64,000 nt of DNA, taken from Planctomycetota bacterium (GTDB taxonomy: Bacteria; Planctomycetota; Planctomycetia; Planctomycetales; Planctomycetaceae). The position numbers were made by a program, and so were the translations under genes. Numbering within the stretch: position 1 is the stretch's first letter; every line of letters starts with the position of its first letter. Of the stretch, positions 8,548 through 18,970 are shown piece after piece. The stretch lies in assembly GCA_027618475.1 (NCBI GenBank), contig JAQCEJ010000010.1, positions 1 to 64,000 on the forward strand. The letters are read 5' to 3'. The notes beneath the pieces were generated by a model. The model saw only the letters and a program-made list of their open reading frames with translations, had not been told where the DNA came from and ran no database searches.

Positions 8548-9945
8548 ATGACCGAGACGAACGAACCGCTCTTATCACGCGAGGGAAATCCCCTCGATCG
8601 ACCGACGAATGTGCGATTTCTCATTCTCGTTCTTGGCTGTGTCACGTCGTTTCTGCTTTACGCTCACCGCGCCACGTGGAATTTCGTCGCTCCCGAACTC
8701 GAACAGACGTACGGTTACACGAAAACCGAAACGTCGCTGCTCTACAGCTGTTTCAGTTTCACCTACGGTACTCTTCCCATTCCGCTCGGTGTGCTTTGCG
8801 ACTCGGTCGGTCCTTATCTCTTTCTGGGGGCGATCATTTTTCTGTGGTCGATTGCGATGGCATTACAGGGATGGGTCACCGGAATCGCCGGCCTCGGAGC
8901 CGTGCGCGTGGCGTTCGGAGCGGCACAATCGGGGTGTTACCCGGCGCTCAGCAAGGTGACGTACTCGTGGTTTCCCCCCGGTTCGCGGACCGTGATGCAG
9001 GGATTGATCGCCTCATTTTCCGGACGCGTTGGTGGTGCGGTCTCGCCGATTCTCCTCGGCACGATTCTTATGGGTTATTGCGGGCTGACGTGGCAGTTGG
9101 CACTGTTGATGATGGCTGTCGTAGGAATCGCGTTCGGAGTCCTGTTCTTGTGGTTGTTTCGCGACAGCCCCGCGAGCGATTCTCGCGTCAATGACGCCGA
9201 ACGACATCTGATCGCTGAAGGACGCATACCGACGGCCTCATCGGCAGCGCGCGCCATCTTGCCGTGGAGCAAGGCCCTCAAGAACCGAAGTATGATTCTG
9301 TTTCTCACACAGCAGGCGCTGAACGCCGGCGTCGATACGTTTTACATGGCATTTCTCGGCGACTATTTTCTGAATGCAAAAGGATATGACATCAAATCGG
9401 CCGGGCTCTTGACGAGCATCCCTTTGTGGGGAGGGGCGATTGGCGGATTGATGGGAGGCTACTGCAACGACCTGCTGATCCGAAAAACGGGAAGCCGGCG
9501 CCTCGGCCGCAGCACGGTCGCTTTCGTTGGATTCTTCGTCGGCAGCCTGATGATTTTCCTTGTCTCCGAACTCGATAACGGCGTTGCCGCCGCGTGTGCC
9601 TTGTTCGGCGCCAAGCTGTTTATCGATACTTCGCAGCCGACGGTCTGGGGAACGTGCACCGATCTCGGTGGACGTTTCTCGGCAACGGTACTGGGAATCA
9701 TCAATACCGCCGGCATGGTGGGAGGATTGACCGTGCCCTTTCTCTTCGGCCTGATTCTCGATGCGAATATGCTCTCGAAGGTCGTCAACGGTGAAACGAT
9801 ACGCATCCCAAATTATCAGCCTGTGTTGATCGTGATCGCGGTTGCCTACGTCCTCAGTGCGTGCTGTTGGCTGTTTATCGATTGTTCGAAATCGCTCGAT
9901 CAAGACGATGCCAGCGATCAAAGTCATCCCACGACCGACGCATAA
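8548..9945 (+). CDS. MFS transporter, anion:cation-symporter-like
   Basis: 465 residues with about 12 hydrophobic segments. YAHRATWNFVAPELEQTYGYT and the loop GVLCDSVGPYLFLG correspond to the first-helix and loop-2/3 regions of ACS-type MFS carriers for organic anions and sugar acids. A central hydrophilic loop (about residues 205-245) separates the two six-helix halves. GAGGT lies 7 bases before the ATG. The nearest gene upstream codes for tRNA-dihydrouridine synthase, so context gives no clue to the substrate. A perfect hairpin overlaps the stop codon. Confidence 0.85.
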   Translation: MTETNEPLLSREGNPLDRPTNVRFLILVLGCVTSFLLYAHRATWNFVAPELEQTYGYTKTETSLLYSCFSFTYGTLPIPLGVLCDSVGPYLFLGAIIFLWSIAMALQGWVTGIAGLGAVRVAFGAAQSGCYPALSKVTYSWFPPGSRTVMQGLIASFSGRVGGAVSPILLGTILMGYCGLTWQLALLMMAVVGIAFGVLFLWLFRDSPASDSRVNDAERHLIAEGRIPTASSAARAILPWSKALKNRSMILFLTQQALNAGVDTFYMAFLGDYFLNAKGYDIKSAGLLTSIPLWGGAIGGLMGGYCNDLLIRKTGSRRLGRSTVAFVGFFVGSLMIFLVSELDNGVAAACALFGAKLFIDTSQPTVWGTCTDLGGRFSATVLGIINTAGMVGGLTVPFLFGLILDANMLSKVVNGETIRIPNYQPVLIVIAVAYVLSACCWLFIDCSKSLDQDDASDQSHPTTDA

Positions 9946-9956
9946 CAGTGCGTCGG
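9935..9956. terminator. Perfect hairpin across the MFS stop codon
   Basis: CCGACGCA and TGCGTCGG form an 8-bp perfect stem with a 6-base loop that contains the TAA stop. It lies between convergent genes (MFS plus strand, TPR lipoprotein minus strand), the expected place for a bidirectional terminator. There is no clear U-run, so termination is inferred. Confidence 0.4.
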
Positions 9957-9966
9957 GGAAAACCAT

Positions 9967-10004
9967 TTAGCCGCGACGTACAGGGGATCCTTAGCGGAGG
10001 GCTT
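9967..10004 (-). repeat. Dispersed palindromic repeat, reverse copy
   Basis: TTAGCCGCGAC, a 16-base centre, then GCGGAGGGCTT. This is the reverse complement of the arms of the two 27-base repeats at 20091-20117 and 22626-22652, with two mismatches in the second arm and a longer centre. It lies between convergent genes. Confidence 0.5.
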
Positions 10005-10035
10005 CCCCCCGTGGTCGGCGTTGACAACTCAACGT

Positions 10036-11883
10036 CTATCGTCGGTTGTACTGCGATTGTTCCTGCAGGGCACGCATCGAGGGAGAGGCTTCGTCCCAGG
10101 CGGAGGGGAGCCGTTCGCCGATTGCGTCTTCGTTCAGATTCTGATAGCGAGCCGACGTTGTTCGTTCGGGTTGTGTGTATTCGTAACCCATGCGGGTGAT
10201 CGGTTGCGAGGGTGAGACCGGGCGATTGGTTTCGTACGAATTCCGTGGATGGGACGGCCAATTCTCGATTTCCGTCTCGCCGGGCATCGAACGTGAAGGC
10301 TGAGAGAACTGCGAACCAAGCCGTGTTTCGGTCGCGGGGAATTCGTCGTAACCCGACGACTGAGAAGTCATCCCCGATTGCACCGGAAAGAGTTGTGACG
10401 GACCGGCATTCAGACCGGCGAGCATCGCCGCCTTGCGTGAGGCCTCGTCGGTCCCTGCATGTGCATTCTGAGAGGCATATCGCCTCGGATTGGACGACGA
10501 CGGATTGACGAATCCGGTCGATGCGCTGCTTTGTTCGCCAGTCTCCAGATAACCGTTAAACTGAGGCATCTGATCCTGGTTTTGATTGCCATACGGTTCA
10601 TGCGATTCGGCCGTTCGTCCGACCTGAACCACGTCTTCCCGATTTTCGTTGTAAGAGTCCTGTATTCCATACGCATTGACGTTTTGCGGATTCTGCTTTT
10701 GCGTTTGACTCGATCTTCTGTCGTATGATCCTGTATTCAACGAATTGTCTTCCGGGGGCCAATACGCATTCGGGTCGGTCTCTCCATATTCAGAATCGTA
10801 CATTTCTGCCGGGGGCATACGATTTTCTGAACGAGGATTGTTCGGGACGCCGTAATCGAGGTTCGACGAGGCCTCATAGCGATTATTGTCGAGGGCGTTT
10901 CCGTACTGTTGATATTCGTCAGACGCTTGAGTTTCGTCGTATGAGATCTCCGGGAATTCTTCAGCCGCCGGGTATCGCGGGTCGATATCGTATCCGTCGG
11001 GCCGGGGCAATGCCTGACGCGAGGAAGCCATGAGTTGTTCGTTCTGCCGACGTTTGAGAGTAGCGGCTTCGCGGGCTTCTCGCATCTGCTCGACGATGCG
11101 TTGATGTTCAACGCTCGTCCCTCCTCCATCGATGGCACCGTTTTGTGCAGCGGAAAACTCGGGATCGATCGTCAGCGGCGAACTGCGTGCCGGATTCTTC
11201 GGTTCGGCTTTCGGTGACGACGCAAACGTCGACGACGTATTCTGATTCATCACATACGCCAGTTTCGCTTGTGCTTCCTGTTCGGTTCCGCTGAGGCGAA
11301 ACATTTCGAGGGCCTGATCGCGATATCCTTCCTGCGCATAAATCGCTCCCAGATTGTTCGCTGCCTGAGGATGCTTGGGATTTCTGTCGAGGGCGTCGCT
11401 CAGAAACCGCTTGGCATTTTCATTTTTTCCTTGCAGCATGTACGAGTAGCCCATGTCGCTCAACAGATTGGCATCATGAGGATTACCCTGAAGCGCAACG
11501 AGGTAATGTTTTTCAGCCGTAAGATAGTCTTTTTGCTGGTCGGCGATCACTGCCAGCCGATGATGGGCCGTTGCATTCAGTGGGTCGCTTTTCAAAACGT
11601 CCTGAAACCGTTGTTCGGCCTGATCGAAATCTCCTGTCCGGAGCGCCAACTGTCCTTCCTGCAACAGCACACCCGCTGGTTTTCGTGATGCGGGAGGTAC
11701 GGGTGGTTTCGATTCGGCCGCGGTATTCGTCAAATTGCTGTCGCCGCCATTGGAAGTGATCTGTTCGTCGATTTCCGTCGACTTTGACGAGTTACGTCCC
11801 AAGCCAAATCGAGGTGCAGTAGAATGACAACCAGTCATTGCAAGGCAGACCAGTATTCCGATGAGGTGTCGTTTGTTTGTCAT
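10036..11883 (-). CDS. TPR-repeat lipoprotein with long low-complexity tail
   Basis: 615 residues. The start at 11883 is chosen because AAGGA lies about 10 bases upstream and the protein then opens with a lipoprotein signal (lipobox LAMTGC, Cys19); a longer frame begins at 11964. Tetratricopeptide repeats run from about residue 65 to 205 (GQLALRTGDFDQAEQRFQDV, AEKHYLVALQGNPHDANLLS, DALDRNPKHPQAANNLGAIY). The remaining two thirds are rich in Gln, Asn, Ser, Pro and Tyr and look disordered, with no domain I know. It is probably an envelope-anchored scaffold for protein complexes. Transcribed alone, convergent with the MFS gene. No specific partner can be named. Confidence 0.8.
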   Translation of the reverse strand: MTNKRHLIGILVCLAMTGCHSTAPRFGLGRNSSKSTEIDEQITSNGGDSNLTNTAAESKPPVPPASRKPAGVLLQEGQLALRTGDFDQAEQRFQDVLKSDPLNATAHHRLAVIADQQKDYLTAEKHYLVALQGNPHDANLLSDMGYSYMLQGKNENAKRFLSDALDRNPKHPQAANNLGAIYAQEGYRDQALEMFRLSGTEQEAQAKLAYVMNQNTSSTFASSPKAEPKNPARSSPLTIDPEFSAAQNGAIDGGGTSVEHQRIVEQMREAREAATLKRRQNEQLMASSRQALPRPDGYDIDPRYPAAEEFPEISYDETQASDEYQQYGNALDNNRYEASSNLDYGVPNNPRSENRMPPAEMYDSEYGETDPNAYWPPEDNSLNTGSYDRRSSQTQKQNPQNVNAYGIQDSYNENREDVVQVGRTAESHEPYGNQNQDQMPQFNGYLETGEQSSASTGFVNPSSSNPRRYASQNAHAGTDEASRKAAMLAGLNAGPSQLFPVQSGMTSQSSGYDEFPATETRLGSQFSQPSRSMPGETEIENWPSHPRNSYETNRPVSPSQPITRMGYEYTQPERTTSARYQNLNEDAIGERLPSAWDEASPSMRALQEQSQYNRR

Positions 11884-13937
<2,054 letters not shown>

Positions 13938-13971
13938 TCGAAACGCGGCATTTCACGAACGGATACAACGA

Positions 13972-14595
13972 GTGAAAATCATTCACGACAGCATACTGGA
14001 CGAGTATGATGAATCGCCGGCCAGCTGGTTGATTTCTCTTATTTTCTGGAGCTGTCTGATCGCGGCGGGGACTTTGTACGGTGCTGTCGCGATCGCTCCC
14101 AAGCTGCAGAAGTATCTCGAGGTGCGGCATCAGTTTCTCGCGAACCAGATGCACCTTGTGCAGATCGAGAAAGAGACGGCGTATTTGAAACGAGTGCGCG
14201 ATGCGTTAGAGAACGATCCCGAATTCGCAGCACAGATGGCGCAAGTCGATTTTCAGATCGGCCGGACCGACGCCGAGATGATTCCCGTCGATTCGGAACT
14301 AATGCGCGGTGCCCGCGATTTTTCGTCTGAATCGTCGCCGACGATTGCGCCCATCGAACCCTCTTATCCCTTTCTGCAAGTCCTCGCCGAGAGTCATTTC
14401 TGGCGGAGCTTTCTGATCACGATGTCGGCCGGACTGACGCTGACGGCGTTCACGTTTTTGCATCATCCGCAATTCAAACAGAAACGGTCGAAGGTTAAAA
14501 CACCGCGTCAGCAGTCATCGCATCCAAAACCACACCTCGGATTTTTCGCCCGATATCGCCTGCCGGACGAACGGCAGAAGGTGAGCGACGTGTGA
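13972..14595 (+). CDS. FtsB/DivIC-like membrane protein with coiled coil
   Basis: 207 residues from a GTG at 13972; the longer open frame overlaps enolase and is not credible. The layout is a short cytoplasmic N-terminus, a membrane helix at about 19-42, and a coiled coil at about 43-80 ending in LENDPEFAAQMAQVDF. That last stretch resembles the septum-formation-initiator motif NDPEY..xxAREEL found in FtsB/DivIC. A linker follows, then a second hydrophobic segment at about 146-163 and a basic tail. FtsB proteins usually have one helix and about 100 residues, so the second helix and tail are odd. Placement directly after eno supports the FtsB relation. Planctomycetes lack FtsZ, so any division role is inference. 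Confidence 0.6.
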   Translation: MKIIHDSILDEYDESPASWLISLIFWSCLIAAGTLYGAVAIAPKLQKYLEVRHQFLANQMHLVQIEKETAYLKRVRDALENDPEFAAQMAQVDFQIGRTDAEMIPVDSELMRGARDFSSESSPTIAPIEPSYPFLQVLAESHFWRSFLITMSAGLTLTAFTFLHHPQFKQKRSKVKTPRQQSSHPKPHLGFFARYRLPDERQKVSDV

Positions 14596-14611
14596 CTGCG
14601 ATCCCCGCCAA

Positions 14612-14893
14612 CTAATAAACGTCATCGTGTTTGCCAACAGTTAATAAGAGAATTGCTTCTTGCCCTTCATGCTTGATCAATTTGAAAATAATTCGCAGAT
14701 CATATCCGCCGCTGCATGCAAATCGGTCCTTCAATCGGCCTTTGAGTTTATGAGTCTTGAGTGATGGATGAGAAATATCATCTTCCAATGCACTCAGCGC
14801 TGACGCGATGGATGGTTTGACTGCTGGATATTTCTTAATCATCTGCCTGGCGGCACGCTTGAAAGCTGGAGAAAGAAGCAGCTTGCGTCTCAT
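14612..14893 (-). CDS. RelE/YafQ-like mRNA interferase toxin
   Basis: 93 residues, typical for RelE/ParE-superfamily toxins. The stretch LKTHKLKGRLKDRFACSGGY, then LRIIFKL and the ending VGKHDDVY (His89 at the place of the YafQ C-terminal catalytic His) fit the YafQ branch, which cuts mRNA on the ribosome. The gene overlaps the upstream antitoxin by 4 bases (ATGA), so the two are translationally coupled. It is encoded convergently with the eno/FtsB-like genes. The YafQ-like assignment is good; the mRNA cleavage site is unknown. Confidence 0.85.
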   Translation of the reverse strand: MRRKLLLSPAFKRAARQMIKKYPAVKPSIASALSALEDDISHPSLKTHKLKGRLKDRFACSGGYDLRIIFKLIKHEGQEAILLLTVGKHDDVY

Positions 14894-15105
14894 TTTGTGA
14901 TCTCACGCATGATCTCCTCAACCGATGCAGGTTTGCAGAGACCGTCGGCATACTCCCGCTCGGCCTGACGGACTTCCTCAATCAATCGCTGACGTGCTGC
15001 TTCTGCCACACGCCGATTGACGATGGCGATCAATTCCTCCTGTTCTTCGAGCGGGAGCCGATCAACGGCCTCAAGAATATCACCAAATGGCAACGCCTGA
15101 TTCAT
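14890..15105 (-). CDS. Antitoxin partner of the RelE/YafQ-like toxin
   Basis: 71 residues, acidic and helical. GGAGG lies 7 bases before the ATG, a stronger site than the toxin has, which fits the excess antitoxin needed. LPLEEQEELIAIVNRRVAEA predicts a long helix, and the C-terminal part should wrap the toxin. I do not see a clear ribbon-helix-helix or HTH domain, so it is not an obvious RelB or DinJ relative and may not bind DNA by itself. The call rests mainly on the overlap with the toxin gene. Confidence 0.75.
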   Translation of the reverse strand: MNQALPFGDILEAVDRLPLEEQEELIAIVNRRVAEAARQRLIEEVRQAEREYADGLCKPASVEEIMREITK

Positions 15106-15209
15106 GGGTCTACCTCCGGATATGGGATGCGGCTCCTTTGAATTGGGGACCGTCGATCATTATATCTCCGATGTCGATTGGTGTTAATCTCGAAATCTTG
15201 GACCATCAC

Positions 15210-16280
15210 TCATACCCACGGTATCTCCACCTTCAACTGTCGTGCACACGCCATGACCTGCTCGACGTGATCGCGATGAAAAGGTATGCCCGTTTTGATC
15301 CATTCCTGCGAGCGTTCCCATTCGCGTTCGCCCGGTAGACGGACGCGATCAAAACCCTCCGCAGGCATTAACTGACGAATCTCGTCGACCGTTTTTTGTA
15401 CCTCATCGAAGTAACGCTCTTCCTCGGTGAATTGACGCAGATCGATCGCCTGGAAGAAATGTTCCGAACCGCCGACGGCGATGCCCGGCGGCTTGTGCAG
15501 CGGCATTCTCGCACCCACCAGCGGGCTGCATAACACTCCGGCCATGAAGGCCAAACCATAGCCGCGTGCTCCGGCCGTCGGCGTAAGAACCTTCACCGCG
15601 TGCGGGTCGACGGTCGGCTCACCGTTGGTATCGAGCCCCCAGCCTTCAGGGACTTTGCCGTTATACATTTTGAGCGCCTCGATCTTGCCCCACGACGACT
15701 CGGCACACGCCATGTCGAGCACCACAGGCGCCCCGCTTTTTACCGGCACGCCCCAGGCCATCGCATGATTGGCATTCGCCGCTTGCCGGCTGCCGTATGC
15801 CGCCACAGTCGCGGCGCCGGTGCTCGTCGTTGTGTAACCGATCATTCCCGCTTTGACCGCCATCAGCACGTAAACCGAGCACGCCCCGTAATGCTGGCCG
15901 TTACGAATCGATACCGTCCCTGTGCCGACGTCACGCGCTTTTTCGATGGCCAGATTCATCGCTTTGGTCGCCGAGACCTGTCCCATCGCACGGCCGCCGT
16001 CAAGCACGGCGATCGCCGGCGTTTCCTTGATCGTCATCACGTTGCCGCGCGGGTCGATGTTGCCGTCATCCATTTCGTTCAAATAAACCGGTAGCGCCTT
16101 GCTGCCGTGGGAGTGAATGCCTCGCAGATCGGCTTCGATCATCCGTGCCGCCACAATTTCGGCGTCCGCTGCGTACATCCCCTTTTTGACGAGCACGCGC
16201 TCGATGAGTTGCCGCAAACCGTCGGCGGGAACGAACACTTCTTGAGCCGCATCGCGCGGGTAATCGGGCGTGAGTTGCAT
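15210..16280 (-). CDS. Ldh-family (malate/L-lactate/ureidoglycolate type) dehydrogenase
   Basis: 356 residues, the usual length for the NAD(P)-dependent Ldh_2 fold, which is unrelated to classical LDH/MDH. Landmarks are EADLRGIHSHGSKALPVYL near residue 50, with the family HSHG motif, then VSIRNGQHYGACSVYVLMAV, ANANHAMAWGVP and GARGYGLAFMAGVLCSPLVG. It reduces or oxidises a 2-hydroxy/2-keto acid in the cytoplasm. AGAGGC precedes the ATG. The SolA-like oxidase gene lies 39 bases upstream on the same strand, suggesting a small catabolic operon. The substrate cannot be chosen from sequence. Confidence 0.88.
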   Translation of the reverse strand: MQLTPDYPRDAAQEVFVPADGLRQLIERVLVKKGMYAADAEIVAARMIEADLRGIHSHGSKALPVYLNEMDDGNIDPRGNVMTIKETPAIAVLDGGRAMGQVSATKAMNLAIEKARDVGTGTVSIRNGQHYGACSVYVLMAVKAGMIGYTTTSTGAATVAAYGSRQAANANHAMAWGVPVKSGAPVVLDMACAESSWGKIEALKMYNGKVPEGWGLDTNGEPTVDPHAVKVLTPTAGARGYGLAFMAGVLCSPLVGARMPLHKPPGIAVGGSEHFFQAIDLRQFTEEERYFDEVQKTVDEIRQLMPAEGFDRVRLPGEREWERSQEWIKTGIPFHRDHVEQVMACARQLKVEIPWV

Positions 16281-16319
16281 GGCTTTGCCTCTTTAAAAAA
16301 TGCCGGATTTCGACATTCG

Positions 16320-17465
16320 TCATTCATTCGAACACAGCGCCGGTCGGTCGAGACTCAAAAAGCCGATGGGATGTTCGGTTCTGCCGTCCAGCGACAACTG
16401 CGCCAGCGCTTCGCCGATCACCGATGTGAATTTGAAACCGTGACCCGAAAAGCCGCAACCGATGACCACCTGCGGATGTTCCGGATGCCGGTCGACAACG
16501 AAATTGCCGTCCGGCGTGCGTGTATACATGCAGACGCTGCTCTTCACCGGCACCGGAGAGACATCGGGCATCGCGATCGCGAGAAACTTTTCGAAGCCGG
16601 CGTAGTCGCGCGGCGTAACGGTACGATCGACCGTCAGCGGGTCGACAACATCCTCGCCGCCGGCATGATCGGCCATCTTCAACGTGCGACCGTCGCGACA
16701 ATGAAATCCGTAAAACTCACCCCACGGCAGATCGTAAAAATAACATGTTCCCGGTGAAAACAGCGGGCTGTTCTCGTTACGAATCGGAAACCAGAACAAT
16801 GTCTTGCGCACCACTTTGAGCGGAATGTTGAGCGACGATAACACCTGCCCCGCCCACGGACCGGCCGTCATCACCAGCCGATCGGCCGTGTAGCGACCGC
16901 GATTTGTCTCAACCGCAACGCTGGCGCCCTCCGGCTTCCAGCTGATGACCGTTTCGTCGCCGTGCAGTTCGGCACCAAGCGAACGTGCGAGATCGAGATG
17001 CGCCCGTTGGCAGTCATCGATTAAAAGGTAACCCGCCTCGTGTTCCAGAAACACATCGAACCCTTCAGGGAGTTCAAAACCGGGAAACCGATCGCGAAAA
17101 TCTTCGCGCGGCACGATTTCATGCCGCAGATGATGCAAACGAGCCGCCAGTTTGGCCCCGGTGATCGTCGACCCTTCCGGCGGTGCCGCGAAGAACAGGC
17201 CGGTTTCGTAGTACAACTTTTGCGACGTTCGCTCTTCCAGCTCGTGCCACAACCGATAGGCATTCTGCACCAGCGGCACATAATCGACATGTTCGTGATA
17301 CGCCTTGCGGATCATTCGCGTCTCGCCGTGCGAACTCCCTTTATCGTGCGGCGGCTGAAACCGATCGATGCCGAGCACTTTCACGCCACGAGATGCGAGA
17401 TGAAAGAGCGCCGAACTTCCAAATCCGCCACAGCCGATGACGATGGCGTCGTAGTGTGAAGACAT
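16320..17465 (-). CDS. solA: SolA/monomeric sarcosine oxidase-like flavoenzyme
   Basis: 381 residues. The N-terminus has the FAD dinucleotide motif VIGCGGFGSSALFHLASRG, then SSHGETRMIRKAYHEH, typical of the MSOX/MTOX group. SSVCMYTRTPDGNFVVDRHP holds the cysteine (C312) that binds FAD covalently in monomeric sarcosine oxidase. It should oxidise an N-methyl amino acid to formaldehyde, amino acid and hydrogen peroxide. The Ldh-family gene follows in the same direction 39 bases downstream. No good ribosome site is visible before the ATG. solA is used in the broad family sense; sarcosine, N-methyltryptophan or pipecolate could be the substrate. Confidence 0.85.
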   Translation of the reverse strand: MSSHYDAIVIGCGGFGSSALFHLASRGVKVLGIDRFQPPHDKGSSHGETRMIRKAYHEHVDYVPLVQNAYRLWHELEERTSQKLYYETGLFFAAPPEGSTITGAKLAARLHHLRHEIVPREDFRDRFPGFELPEGFDVFLEHEAGYLLIDDCQRAHLDLARSLGAELHGDETVISWKPEGASVAVETNRGRYTADRLVMTAGPWAGQVLSSLNIPLKVVRKTLFWFPIRNENSPLFSPGTCYFYDLPWGEFYGFHCRDGRTLKMADHAGGEDVVDPLTVDRTVTPRDYAGFEKFLAIAMPDVSPVPVKSSVCMYTRTPDGNFVVDRHPEHPQVVIGCGFSGHGFKFTSVIGEALAQLSLDGRTEHPIGFLSLDRPALCSNE

Positions 17466-17599
17466 GGTGGGGGTCAGGGGTTGGAGGAGAGTTGTTCGGA
17501 ATGCCGAATGTCAAATTAAATCGGAATGCCGAATGACCGAGCATATACAGAGAACCGTTCGTCGTCGCCGCTTCGACATTCGGATCTCGACAATCGACA

Positions 17600-18913
17600 T
17601 TATTCCGCAGCGAGATTCACACGCACGATCTCTTCGTCGTTTCTGGCGAAGACGCTTTTCATCGCAAACGCGGGGTGCGACCAGATCGTCATGCGGCGTT
17701 GTACCTGTCGCGTCGGCTTCACCAGCAGCGCACGGCTGATTTCTTCATAACCTTTGGGAGACAAATTCGCGATGATCAGTTCGCCTTGTTCGTTATGAAT
17801 AAAATAGCGATCTTCGTGAGGAACGATAAATGCATTCCACCATCGTCCTTCGCCGGTCGCTTTGAACGTTTCCCAGATTCGTTTGCCGGTGTGCACATCG
17901 AGGCAGCGAAGCTGACCGTAACTGCAAACGCCGTAGATGTAATCTTCGTTCATCCACGGGATATTGATGATCGGATGCAGACCGTCGGTGTTTTGTTCGC
18001 TGTTGCTGTTTCCCGCCCAGACGACGTTCGCTTCATCGGGTGCGGTGATTTCTATCATCCGCGGGCCGTTGTAAAAACTCGCGACGAACAATTTGTTGCC
18101 GACCAGCCGTGGCGTTGCGATCGACAGTCCCGCCTTGACCGAGTACGGCACATCCCAACGCAGGTGCCCGTTATCGGGATTAAGCGATGTGACGGAACTG
18201 GGATGCCAGATGATCAAATGCCGCGTTCCGTCGATATCAAAAATCACCGGCGGGGCGTAACCGATCTCGGCGTCATCGAGCGACCGCCACAACTCTTCAC
18301 CGGTCTCTTTGTTGAAGCTGACGACCAAAGCTCCCGATCCGCCGACCAGTGTAATCAACTGGTCGCCGTCGACCAGAGGCGATGCGACCATCCCCCACGA
18401 AGGCAATTGCGTTTTGTATTCGCTACGAAAATCCTTTTTCCACAATACGTCACCGCTGATTTCGTCGTAGCAATACATGTCTCCCATCGCGCCGATCGTA
18501 TAGACGCGACCGTCTTCCACGACTGGCGTCGATCGCGGACCGGCGGGATAACTCACTTCATAAAGGCACGGATAAGCATGTTGCCAGATCACATCGCCAG
18601 TCTCGGCGTCGAGACAGAACACGCGCTCGACTTGCTTTTCGAGTACGCGATCGGTGATAAACACCCGTCCGTTCGCGACGGCGGGACCGGAGTACCCTTC
18701 GGACAACGGCGTCGACCACATCCGCGGTAACAACCCGTCGGTCTTGAATTCCTTGACGATCCCCTTTTCTCGCCACACCAGATCGCGCTGCGGCCCCCCC
18801 CACTGTGGCCAATCGTCGGCTTGCAATGAAGCAGAAAACGACAACAAACCGATCACCGCCGCAATGCCGCAAAAGGTTTGATGGAACTCCCGAAACGAAT
18901 TGCCATTTATCAT
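17600..18913 (-). CDS. Secreted PQQ-like beta-propeller protein
   Basis: 437 residues with an N-terminal signal peptide ending around LQADDWPQWGGPQRD. The WPQWGGP opening and repeated blade motifs (AETGDVIWQHAY, EISGDVLWKKDF, KETGEELWRSLD, HTGKRIWETFKATGEG) mark the PQQ-like (PQQ_2) propeller family that is abundant in planctomycetes. GGAGA lies about 7 bases before the ATG. Unlike the fusion protein at 4969 there is no EF-hand and no SMP-30 domain. I see no catalytic residues that prove quinoprotein dehydrogenase activity; many members are probably structural or binding proteins. Confidence 0.85.
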   Translation of the reverse strand: MINGNSFREFHQTFCGIAAVIGLLSFSASLQADDWPQWGGPQRDLVWREKGIVKEFKTDGLLPRMWSTPLSEGYSGPAVANGRVFITDRVLEKQVERVFCLDAETGDVIWQHAYPCLYEVSYPAGPRSTPVVEDGRVYTIGAMGDMYCYDEISGDVLWKKDFRSEYKTQLPSWGMVASPLVDGDQLITLVGGSGALVVSFNKETGEELWRSLDDAEIGYAPPVIFDIDGTRHLIIWHPSSVTSLNPDNGHLRWDVPYSVKAGLSIATPRLVGNKLFVASFYNGPRMIEITAPDEANVVWAGNSNSEQNTDGLHPIINIPWMNEDYIYGVCSYGQLRCLDVHTGKRIWETFKATGEGRWWNAFIVPHEDRYFIHNEQGELIIANLSPKGYEEISRALLVKPTRQVQRRMTIWSHPAFAMKSVFARNDEEIVRVNLAAE

Positions 18914-18970
18914 CAGAGGTCTCCGATCGTATTCTGTAGGAAGGCGGGCTTCAGTCTGCGCAAGACGTCG

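Noticed and set aside
9238-9966. 242-residue minus-strand frame opposite the MFS gene
   Set aside because: It is a shadow of the MFS coding sequence without hydrophobic or domain features.
14890-15105. Antitoxin of RelB/DinJ ribbon-helix-helix type
   Set aside because: No ribbon-helix-helix N-terminus is visible, so only the general antitoxin call is kept.
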